From assembly GCA_030640275.1 (NCBI GenBank), contig DAOWJR010000008.1, forward strand, positions 1-6,041: DNA of 6,041 nt, written 5' to 3'. Shown piece after piece: positions 1 through 5,703 of the stretch. The DNA is from Actinomycetes bacterium (GTDB lineage: Bacteria; Actinomycetota; Humimicrobiia; JAHJRV01). Under the pieces are notes generated by a model, which saw only the letters and a list, made by a program, of their open reading frames with translations, ran no database searches and was not told where the DNA came from. The position numbers and the translations under genes are program-made. Each line of letters begins with the position of its first letter. Within the stretch, counting starts at the first letter, position 1.

Positions 1-207
1 GTTGGAGGTATTTTTGGACTTATAACTGCTGTAGGCTCAGATATGGTAGGAGGGAAAATGGGACTGGGTAATAAAATAGCATATTATTCATCCCTTGCAA
101 GAATGGCTAATTTCTTTGCAGTCATCCTTATGGTTTCAATGATAGGAATATCTATATGGATAATTATGGCAAATGTTGGAAGAAAATGGGCTAGCTGGAG
201 TGAATAA
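1..207 (+). CDS. ABC transporter permease, NitT/TauT (SsuC-like) type, C-terminal fragment
   Basis: This reading frame is open from base 1 to a TAA at 205-207 and gives the last 68 residues of a protein that begins outside the window. The segment around residues 10-26 (AVGSDMVGGKMGLGNKI) resembles the stretch near the C-terminus of SsuC/TauC/NrtB-type permeases, where an acidic residue is followed by a Gly-Leu-Gly turn. A hydrophobic helix spans roughly residues 38-59, and the protein ends in a short basic/aromatic tail (RKWASWSE), as these inner-membrane permeases do. Such permeases pair with a periplasmic or lipoprotein binding protein and an ATPase to import taurine, alkanesulfonates, nitrate, thiamine precursors or aromatic acids; the substrate here cannot be read from this fragment. 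It lies 215 bp upstream of the glycyl radical enzyme on the same strand, so it may supply that enzyme's substrate. The family call is by eye on a short piece; the EAA loop is outside the window. Confidence 0.75.
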   Translation, partial: VGGIFGLITAVGSDMVGGKMGLGNKIAYYSSLARMANFFAVILMVSMIGISIWIIMANVGRKWASWSE

Positions 208-229
208 AACTGTATAATAAAGGCCAATA

Positions 230-247
230 GATATTGAGTGGAATATC
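230..247. repeat. Short perfect inverted repeat after the permease gene
   Basis: GATATT (230-235) and AATATC (242-247) are perfect reverse complements separated by the six bases GAGTGG. The repeat begins 22 bp after the permease stop codon. It is too AT-rich, and lacks a following T tract, to be a convincing intrinsic terminator. It could be a protein-binding dyad or an mRNA-processing hairpin, but six-base arms also arise by chance in AT-rich DNA. Confidence 0.3.
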
Positions 248-359
248 AGAAGCCAGAATTAGGTACATTGGGTTCGGCAAGGATACTTTGTTTTGTGGAG
301 AATATATTAGTGTAACTAAAAAATGTGGATGATATTTTATGTATTTATAAGAAGGTTTT

Positions 360-368
360 TGGTATAAA
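360..368 (+). promoter_or_regulatory. Candidate extended -10 promoter for the glycyl radical enzyme gene
   Basis: The sequence TGGTATAAA contains a TATAAA -10 box (363-368) preceded by the TGn extension. The -35 position about 17 bp upstream (TGTATT) is poor, which extended -10 promoters tolerate. Transcription would start near base 375, leaving a leader of about 48 nt that carries the GAGGAG ribosome binding site. This suggests the glycyl radical enzyme can be expressed separately from the transporter. Confidence 0.4.
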
Positions 369-422
369 ATAGAAATTAAAAGGGTGTAAGGGAAATTTAT
401 ACAATGAGGAGTTAATAAAGAG

Positions 423-2660
423 ATGGACAGAAGAATTGAGTATTTAAAAAAGATACTTCTTGCTAATTCTCATCATAAATATAGATTAGATGAATTTGAT
501 GGCACAATACTTAATAAAGATACTGAAAATCTCCCCCCCAACGTTAGAAAGGCTCTTGCTTTTAAAAAAGCAGTAGAAGAGATGCCTATCTATATTCAAG
601 AGGAAGAACTAATAATTGGTGGAAGAACGATTTTTAACTTGCCAAAATATCATACAAGAGAAGAAATAAAAGAATCTAAATTTTCAAATAATAATATCTA
701 TGATCCTATTTTTAACAATGTATATAATGAAAGTATAGATGAGATTGGAGATCATGTCTCTGATACTAATCCGCCAAATTATGGAAAAATTATTAAAAAT
801 GGACTTCAGTGGTATTGGGATTTTGCTAACGAGAGACTTAACGAAGATAATCTTGAGACTGATCAGGCTAATTATTATAAGTCTGTAAAGATAGTGATTG
901 AAGGAGTACAAAGCCATATAAGAAGATATGTTGAACTTATAGATAAAAAAATAAAAGAAGAGAAGCTACTAGAGAATAGAGAAAGAGAACTGGCTAAGAT
1001 TAGGAAAGATATTAATTATATAATAATAAATCCCCCCAAAACTTTTTTCCAGGCAGTTCAGCTAATATATTTTATTCATACGTTACTATGGGTAGAGGGT
1101 GTATGCCTTGTATCATTGGCAAGGTTAGACCAGATTCTATGGCCTCTTTATGAAAAAGACCTTAAAAAAGGCATTATGACAGAAGATATGGCACTTGAAA
1201 TTATTGAGTGCTTTATAATTAAGCTAAATCATGAAGTAGACAGACCGAATAGTAGATTTACCTGGCTTAAGGGAGATACTGGTCAGGCTGTAACTATAGG
1301 TGGAACAAAAGAAGGAAATATGAATAAAAGTGGCGAGAATGATTTAACTTTTATTATACTTAAAGCAATAGAAGAACTAGGACCAATAGACCCACATCTT
1401 CATGTAAGAATTATGAAAAATTCAGATAAAAAAGTTTGGAATATGATAATTAAGCTTCTTTCACTTGGCAGGGCTAACATTTTATTAAATTATGATGATA
1501 ATATCGAAAAAGCTTTAGAAAAAGTAAAAATATATTCAGGCCAAGATATAGCAAATTACACAGGAGTTGGCTGTTGGGAACAGATAATTGCAGGAAAGTC
1601 GAGCTACCGTCAATGCGGGACTATTGAACTTTTAAGACCCCTTGAATGGTTATTATATAAGGGACATAATGCAATAGATAAAGACCCTAAAAGAAATCCT
1701 ATTATAGATAATAAATATACAGGAATAAATTTGGGGAGTCTTGATAAATATAAGACATTTGAAGAATTTATGGATGCATATAAAACGGAACTTAGGTATT
1801 ACATTTTAATGGTTGTTTCAAATATTATTAAGACAAGACTTGCCTATAATCCGTTTATATCTACTTTTGTTGATGATTGTCTAGATGCTGGGAAAGATAT
1901 AAAAGATGGTGGTGCAAAATATAAAGAAACAGACCTGCAAGCATCTTCATTAGCCAACATAGCTGATTCACTATACGCTATAAAAAAGCTTGTATTTGAA
2001 GAAAAAGAAAGTACACTTAAAGATTTAGCAAAAATATTAAAAGATAATTTTTGTGGCTATGAGAATTTAAGACAAAAAATAATTAATAAACTTCCAAAAT
2101 ATGGCAATGGTTTTAAGGAAGTAGATGATATAGCAAAAGAGGTAGCTGAGTTTTTTGCTGGTGAATTAACCAGATATACTAATGGTTGGGGTGGACCTTT
2201 TAGGGCAAGAATAACTGGAGGTCAATCTTATGTAGATAATATTAAATTAATTGGTGCCACTCCTGATGGTAGGAAAATTGGTGACTATACTAGTTTTAAT
2301 GCATCTCCACAGTTGGGTTGTGATAAAGAAGGACCCACGGGAATTATAAGAACTGTAAGCAATATTGATAAATTAAAGTTTGCAGGTGGGTTTATATTAG
2401 ATTTAAAATTTTCAAAAGATTTATTCTCAACTCAGGAGAATAAAGAGAAATTTAAGAATCTAATAAAAACATATTTCAAGTTAGGTAATATCCAGCTGCA
2501 GTTTACTGTTGTTAATAGTAAAACTTTAAGAGAGGCTCAAAAACACCCTGAACTGTATAAAGATCTTACAGTTAGAGTTTGGGGATTTAGTGCATACTTT
2601 GTTGAACTCCCAAAAGAGTATCAAGACCATGTTATAAGAAGAACAGAACTCGGGGTTTAA
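423..2660 (+). CDS. Glycyl radical enzyme of unassigned substrate (PFL-like family)
   Basis: The 745-residue protein is a complete glycyl radical enzyme, the oxygen-sensitive class that includes pyruvate formate-lyase, glycerol dehydratase, choline TMA-lyase and isethionate sulfite-lyase. The N-terminal part has the usual Glu-Glu-Leu-Ile-Ile-Gly segment (about residues 60-66) and the FFQAVQLIYF helix. The thiyl-radical site is GCWEQ with Cys384 and Glu386. GATPDGRK (611-618) opens the C-terminal glycyl radical domain, and the radical loop is RVWGFSAYF with Gly721, 24 residues from the C-terminus as expected. The single active-site Cys followed by x-Glu excludes pyruvate formate-lyase, which has adjacent cysteines, and points to the dehydratase/lyase/decarboxylase branch. 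Unusual positions are Trp385 and Gln387 (commonly GCVEP), Thr695 in QFTVV (usually QFNVV), Asp660 in LDLKF (usually LNLKF) and Trp720-Gly-Phe722 (usually AGY). At 745 residues it is short for this branch. ATG 423 is preceded by GAGGAG at 406-411. The activase gene follows after 73 bp. The substrate is unknown; a new specificity is inferred. Confidence 0.95.
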   Translation: MDRRIEYLKKILLANSHHKYRLDEFDGTILNKDTENLPPNVRKALAFKKAVEEMPIYIQEEELIIGGRTIFNLPKYHTREEIKESKFSNNNIYDPIFNNVYNESIDEIGDHVSDTNPPNYGKIIKNGLQWYWDFANERLNEDNLETDQANYYKSVKIVIEGVQSHIRRYVELIDKKIKEEKLLENRERELAKIRKDINYIIINPPKTFFQAVQLIYFIHTLLWVEGVCLVSLARLDQILWPLYEKDLKKGIMTEDMALEIIECFIIKLNHEVDRPNSRFTWLKGDTGQAVTIGGTKEGNMNKSGENDLTFIILKAIEELGPIDPHLHVRIMKNSDKKVWNMIIKLLSLGRANILLNYDDNIEKALEKVKIYSGQDIANYTGVGCWEQIIAGKSSYRQCGTIELLRPLEWLLYKGHNAIDKDPKRNPIIDNKYTGINLGSLDKYKTFEEFMDAYKTELRYYILMVVSNIIKTRLAYNPFISTFVDDCLDAGKDIKDGGAKYKETDLQASSLANIADSLYAIKKLVFEEKESTLKDLAKILKDNFCGYENLRQKIINKLPKYGNGFKEVDDIAKEVAEFFAGELTRYTNGWGGPFRARITGGQSYVDNIKLIGATPDGRKIGDYTSFNASPQLGCDKEGPTGIIRTVSNIDKLKFAGGFILDLKFSKDLFSTQENKEKFKNLIKTYFKLGNIQLQFTVVNSKTLREAQKHPELYKDLTVRVWGFSAYFVELPKEYQDHVIRRTELGV

Positions 2661-2718
2661 TAAAGAATTTTAATATAGTCTTTAGAATCAAATAGGTTTT
2701 ATTGTAGGCATAAAAATT

Positions 2719-2736
2719 GAGGTTAAATTTAGTGTG
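2719..2736 (+). promoter_or_regulatory. Ribosome binding site fixing the GTG start of the activase
   Basis: GAGGT at 2719-2723 lies ten bases before GTG 2734. Translation from this GTG gives the normal activase N-terminus, in which the FDIKKFSIYDGPGIRT segment precedes the radical-SAM cysteines. No in-frame ATG exists at a suitable place, so the GTG start is preferred. The weaker start may keep the activase below the level of the enzyme it activates. Confidence 0.7.
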
Positions 2737-3669
2737 CTTTATGCAAATGTTTTTGATATAAAAAAATTTTCAATTTATGATGGCCCAGGAATAAGAACAA
2801 CTATATTTTTCAAAGGTTGCAGTCTAAATTGTAAATGGTGCCAAAACCCAGAGGGGCACAGTGCTAAAATTGAGTTATATTATGATAAAAATAAGTGTAT
2901 AAATTGTAACAGTTGTCTAACAGTATGCTCTATTGGAAAAATAAATAAATCTATCTCCAGCAGATTTTCTAATGAAATAAAATGTTTAAATGATTGTTCC
3001 AAATGTTATGATGTTTGTCCCTCGGGAGCAATTTATGAAATAGGAAAATGCTATGAAGTTGATGAGTTGGTTAGAATAACTCTAGAGGATTTAGAGTTTT
3101 ACAAAACATCTGTAGGTGGTGTAACTCTTTCAGGTGGAGAGCCACTGCTCCAAATTGATTTTATTGAGAAATTTTTAAAAAAGTTAAAAAAGTATAAAGT
3201 TAATACAATTATTGAAACTGCTGGATTTGTGGAGTGGGATAATTTTTATAAAATTATTAACTATACTGATATATTTTATTTTGATTTAAAAATCTTAAAT
3301 AAATACGAGCATATTAGCTATACTGGGCAATCTAATGAGTTGATTTTAAATAATTTACTGAAACTCTCAAGAGAAAAAAGTGAGGTTGTTATTAGAATAC
3401 CCTTAATACCAGAGATTACAGATACTGATGAAAATTTAATAAATATTATAGATTTTATTAAAAATAATAAATTGGGAAAATATGATATTGAGCTCCTACC
3501 TTATAACGAGTTAGCAAAAGAAAAATATAAAAAAGTTGGAATTAACTGTAAAAGCATAAATAAGTACTTCGATAGAAAAATGAAAGCACAGACTCGAGAA
3601 ATATTGCTTGAAAGAAAGAAATTATTTATTAAAAAGGGTCTTAAAGTAAGAATTTTGTCTTTAGAGTAA
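2734..3669 (+). CDS. Glycyl radical enzyme activating enzyme (radical SAM, ferredoxin-insert type)
   Basis: This 311-residue iron-sulfur protein should reductively cleave S-adenosylmethionine to a 5'-deoxyadenosyl radical that abstracts hydrogen from Gly721 of the neighbouring enzyme. The N-terminal SIYDGPGIRTTIFFKGC leads into the radical-SAM motif CX3CX2C (Cys29, Cys33, Cys36; CSLNCKWCQNPEG). A ferredoxin-like insert follows with two four-cysteine sets: Cys55, 58, 61, 65 (CX2CX2CX3C) and Cys84, 88, 91, 95 (CX3CX2CX3CP), enough for two extra 4Fe-4S clusters. This insert is typical of activases of the eliminase/decarboxylase branch and absent from the pyruvate formate-lyase activase, which supports the call on the upstream gene. 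GGEP at 134-137 is the SAM-binding motif; FDLK (183-186), the H193/TG197-198 region and RIPLIP (221-226) are further family landmarks. LLPYNELA (254-261) differs from the usual LLPYHxLG. The gene starts with GTG, 73 bp after the partner gene, so co-transcription is very likely. Confidence 0.95.
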   Translation: MLYANVFDIKKFSIYDGPGIRTTIFFKGCSLNCKWCQNPEGHSAKIELYYDKNKCINCNSCLTVCSIGKINKSISSRFSNEIKCLNDCSKCYDVCPSGAIYEIGKCYEVDELVRITLEDLEFYKTSVGGVTLSGGEPLLQIDFIEKFLKKLKKYKVNTIIETAGFVEWDNFYKIINYTDIFYFDLKILNKYEHISYTGQSNELILNNLLKLSREKSEVVIRIPLIPEITDTDENLINIIDFIKNNKLGKYDIELLPYNELAKEKYKKVGINCKSINKYFDRKMKAQTREILLERKKLFIKKGLKVRILSLE

Positions 3670-3702
3670 AGATTTATAAAGAAAAAGTATAATTAATTAA
3701 AA

Positions 3703-3724
3703 ATAGATTCAGTAAATAATCTAT
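3703..3724. repeat. Inverted repeat in the activase-cyclase gap
   Basis: ATAGATT (3703-3709) and AATCTAT (3718-3724) are perfect 7-bp reverse complements around an 8-base loop, in the 113-bp gap between the activase and cyclase-fold genes. All but one pair in each arm are A-T and no T tract follows on the + strand, so it is not a good terminator. It could be a weak mRNA hairpin or a binding dyad, or chance in AT-rich DNA. Confidence 0.3.
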
Positions 3725-3782
3725 AAGTTTAGATATAAAATTTTAATTGTTAAGCTGTTAGTACGAGATAGGAGAGTAAAAA

Positions 3783-4457
3783 ATGACAATCATAGATGCA
3801 TCTGGGCCAATTTATAATGGGATGTGGTCATATGGCCCACCATTTCCAGAATTTAAACTAGTGGAATTAAAAAATCCAAAATGGGTAAATTTTACTGCAT
3901 ATTCACAAGCATTTGAAGGTTTCTGTATGACAACTGGAACGTATATTAATGGTCCGGCTCATGCACTTGGATTAAAAAATTCTTATCCAATTCATAAAAT
4001 ACCGATAGAGAAACTATTTGGTATAGAGGCTTATGTTTTAAAATTTGACCTTAATAAATTAGCAAAAGAAGGTAATAGACCTTATGTAACATTTAAAGAT
4101 ATAAAAAGAACGGAAAAAGAAAATATACCTAAGGGTTCTTCAATAATACTTGCGACAGGTTGGGGAAAGCACTGGGAGATGAATGATTTTTTAACTCATA
4201 ATTGGTTTCTTAAAAAAGATGCTGCTGAATATTTGGTAAACAAAAAACCTTTTATTCTAGCTGCCGATACTCCTTCATATGACAATATTGATAAACAGCA
4301 GGGACTTTGGGATCTTATATACAGCAATAATATTTTAGTTGTAGCCCCACTTGTAAATACAGAGAAAATCACTAAATATAAAGTAAAATTATATATTTGT
4401 CCATTGAATGTTATAAATACAACAGGACTGCCCTGTAGAGTAATAATAAAAGAATAA
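3783..4457 (+). CDS. Cyclase/kynurenine-formamidase-fold protein with a degenerate metal site
   Basis: The 224-residue protein belongs by overall pattern to the cyclase family (PF04199: kynurenine formamidase, isatin hydrolase), soluble metal-dependent amide hydrolases of this size. Landmarks are IIDASGPIYNGM (residues 3-14), TGTYINGPAH (51-60), ATGWG (124-128), ADTPSYD (161-167) and the C-terminal PLNVINTTGLPCRVI. The family metal motif HxGTHxDxPxH reads TTGTYINGPAH here: Thr50, Tyr54 and Asn56 replace His, His and Asp, and only His60 remains. Further on, the expected His and Glu, 12 residues apart, align by eye with Trp176 and Ala188. Five of six ligands thus appear lost, so normal two-metal hydrolysis is unlikely. 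It may be a binding or scaffold protein, or catalyse something else. ATG 3783 has a strong ribosome binding site, GGAGAG at 3771-3776. It is downstream of and co-directional with the activase (113-bp gap), suggesting the same operon and a link to the glycyl radical pathway. Fold assignment is firm; function is unknown. Confidence 0.85.
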   Translation: MTIIDASGPIYNGMWSYGPPFPEFKLVELKNPKWVNFTAYSQAFEGFCMTTGTYINGPAHALGLKNSYPIHKIPIEKLFGIEAYVLKFDLNKLAKEGNRPYVTFKDIKRTEKENIPKGSSIILATGWGKHWEMNDFLTHNWFLKKDAAEYLVNKKPFILAADTPSYDNIDKQQGLWDLIYSNNILVVAPLVNTEKITKYKVKLYICPLNVINTTGLPCRVIIKE

Positions 4458-4623
4458 TCTCCTAATTTTTAGTTTAGGTGTCACATAAAGATGAGGTTTA
4501 TTGGTTTAATATTAGTTTGACTATCTTCACTTGAAAAATAATTATTTTAAATTTGAAAGTAGAAGGTATTATTAAGAAAGGTATAATATTAAATAGTTTT
4601 TTAGTCTTTTTTATTATTATTAT
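4458..4623. other. Convergent intergenic gap
   Basis: This 166-bp AT-rich stretch separates the ends of the cyclase-fold gene and the - strand oxidoreductase gene. Transcripts from both sides must end here, yet I see no GC-rich stem with a T tract on either strand. The only clear dyad is the AT-only palindrome AAAATAATTATTTT (4535-4548), which would be a weak hairpin. A run of T-rich sequence lies at about 4597-4623. Confidence 0.4.
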
Positions 4624-5625
4624 TTAAAGTTTAAGAACTTTATTTTCCTTAGCAGATTTTTCAGCCATTTTTATAGCATAGACAACATCTCTTGATTCCT
4701 GAGGGGTTACAACTTTTGGTTTTTCTCCTTTTGCTATGCACTTTAAAAAGTAATCAAACTCTTCTTTTAGGAATCCTCTTCTCATGTTGTGAACTTTTGG
4801 CCAGTAGGTTGATTGAGGATAGCTCAGTCCTTTTTCAGTAAGTACTTTATAATAAGATCCAGAATTATCTATGTTGATTACTCCTTTGGTTCCAACAATC
4901 TCCATTTTTGCATTTATTGCAGATGGAATATTCTCAGGATAACACCATATATTTTCAATTACAGCAATAGAATCATTATCTAATTTAAATAATGCCCAAC
5001 CAACATCATCATAGGGTAGATGAGGTCTTGTATTGATCATTTGAGCATAAACGGTTTTTGGTTTGGCTTTGGTAAACCAGAATATTAAATCAAGATCATG
5101 AACACCATCCCCAAATAAAGAGCTCATCTGTTTAAGGTGGTAATCAGTGATCCATGCAGCAAGATTTCTCTTTGCGTGTATTGAAATTATCTTTCCGATA
5201 TTGCCATTATCTATTTCTTCTTTTGCAAGAGCATAAGCAGTATCGAACCTGCATATATGCCCTACCATAAAAAATTTATCTGTTTTTTTAGCCTCATCTA
5301 TAATTTTATCACACTCTTCAATATTATCAGCCATTGGTTTTTCAAGAAATACATGTTTGCCTGCTCTAAGTGCATCTATAGTTGGTTGATAATGATCTTT
5401 AACTCCTGTTACAACTGAAACCATATCAATATCTTTATCTGCTAAAAGATCATGATAATTAGTATAGCTTTTTTTAATATTATACTTTGCAGAAATCTTT
5501 TTTAGATGATCTTCTCGTCTTGTACAAACAGTAGTTACATCTGCTAAAGGGAGAGACTGAAGTGTATCAATATGGTGTTCACCAAACCAGCCTAATCCTA
5601 TAATTCCACATCTTATTCTTTCCAT
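4624..5625 (-). CDS. Gfo/Idh/MocA-family NAD(P)-dependent oxidoreductase
   Basis: The 333-residue protein starts at ATG 5625 (reading leftward) and ends at a TAA at 4624. It begins MERIRCGIIGLGWFGEHH, with the nucleotide-binding GxGxxG loop at Gly10, Gly12 and Gly15. The family signature EKP is at residues 95-97 (Lys96 the presumed catalytic lysine), and GDGVHDLD (172-179) holds the conserved Asp/His of the substrate site. About 330 residues is normal for these two-domain dehydrogenases, which oxidise or reduce hydroxyl groups of sugars, inositols and related polyols using NAD(P); the actual substrate cannot be told. The frame stays open upstream to a TTG at 5703, but the extra 26 residues are rejected: the ATG at 5625 has an AAAGGA ribosome binding site five bases upstream, and a strong promoter occupies the extension. 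It converges on the glycyl radical cluster and has its own promoter, so a shared pathway is possible but not shown. Confidence 0.93.
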   Translation of the reverse strand: MERIRCGIIGLGWFGEHHIDTLQSLPLADVTTVCTRREDHLKKISAKYNIKKSYTNYHDLLADKDIDMVSVVTGVKDHYQPTIDALRAGKHVFLEKPMADNIEECDKIIDEAKKTDKFFMVGHICRFDTAYALAKEEIDNGNIGKIISIHAKRNLAAWITDYHLKQMSSLFGDGVHDLDLIFWFTKAKPKTVYAQMINTRPHLPYDDVGWALFKLDNDSIAVIENIWCYPENIPSAINAKMEIVGTKGVINIDNSGSYYKVLTEKGLSYPQSTYWPKVHNMRRGFLKEEFDYFLKCIAKGEKPKVVTPQESRDVVYAIKMAEKSAKENKVLKL

Positions 5626-5636
5626 AATTATCCTTT
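5623..5636 (-). promoter_or_regulatory. Ribosome binding site fixing the oxidoreductase start
   Basis: Read on the - strand, AAAGGA (5636-5631) is followed by five bases and ATG (5625-5623). This spacing is suitable for initiation, and the protein from this ATG begins six residues before the Rossmann glycine loop, as family members normally do. It decides against the longer reading from TTG 5703. Confidence 0.8.
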
Positions 5637-5674
5637 CTTCAATGTTAAATAGGTAATTGGTAATTATTAGAATC

Positions 5675-5703
5675 ATTATTTCAAAAAATAGCAACGTTGT
5701 CAA
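5675..5703 (-). promoter_or_regulatory. Strong sigma-A type promoter for the oxidoreductase gene
   Basis: On the - strand a perfect -35 box TTGACA (5703-5698) is followed by a 17-base spacer and a -10 box AATAAT (5680-5675), five of six matches to consensus. The spacer ends in TGA, giving a TGn extended -10. Transcription should start near 5668, leaving a leader of about 43 nt before ATG 5625. Confidence 0.75.
5692..5699. promoter_or_regulatory. Possible operator palindrome overlapping the -35 box
   Basis: CAACGTTG is a perfect 8-bp palindrome with a central CG that overlaps the -35 box of the oxidoreductase promoter. Central-CG dyads of this kind are typical of LacI-family repressor operators, and sugar or polyol dehydrogenase genes are often controlled by such repressors. 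The dyad does not extend cleanly beyond eight bases, so this is suggestive only. Confidence 0.3.

Larger units (their letters stand above)
208..422 (+). other. Intergenic leader between permease and glycyl radical enzyme
   Basis: This 215-bp gap has no convincing gene; the longest open stretch examined (GTG at 238 to TAA at 315, 25 residues) has no ribosome binding site. It contains a perfect 6-bp inverted repeat (230-247), a candidate extended -10 promoter (360-368) and the ribosome binding site GAGGAG (406-411) for the next gene. I see no GC-rich hairpin followed by a T run, so transcription from the transporter genes could read through. No known riboswitch class was recognised. Confidence 0.5.

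Noticed and set aside
238..315. A 25-residue open frame from GTG 238 in the leader region.
   Set aside because: It has no ribosome binding site, is very short, and its translation resembles nothing I recognise.
684..917. A 77-codon open frame on the - strand inside the glycyl radical gene.
   Set aside because: It lies wholly antisense to a clearly coding region, has an Ile/Ser-rich low-complexity translation typical of shadow frames, and shows no family resemblance.
423..2660. Identification of the glycyl radical enzyme as pyruvate formate-lyase (pflB).
   Set aside because: The active site has one Cys followed by Trp-Glu instead of adjacent cysteines, and the linked activase carries a ferredoxin insert absent from the pyruvate formate-lyase activase.
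3783..4457. Annotation of the cyclase-fold protein as kynurenine formamidase (kynB).
   Set aside because: Most metal-binding residues of the family are substituted and no tryptophan-degradation gene is nearby.
4535..4548. The palindrome AAAATAATTATTTT as a bidirectional terminator.
   Set aside because: It contains only A-T pairs, has no unpaired loop and lacks a proper T tract, so the hairpin would be too weak to call.
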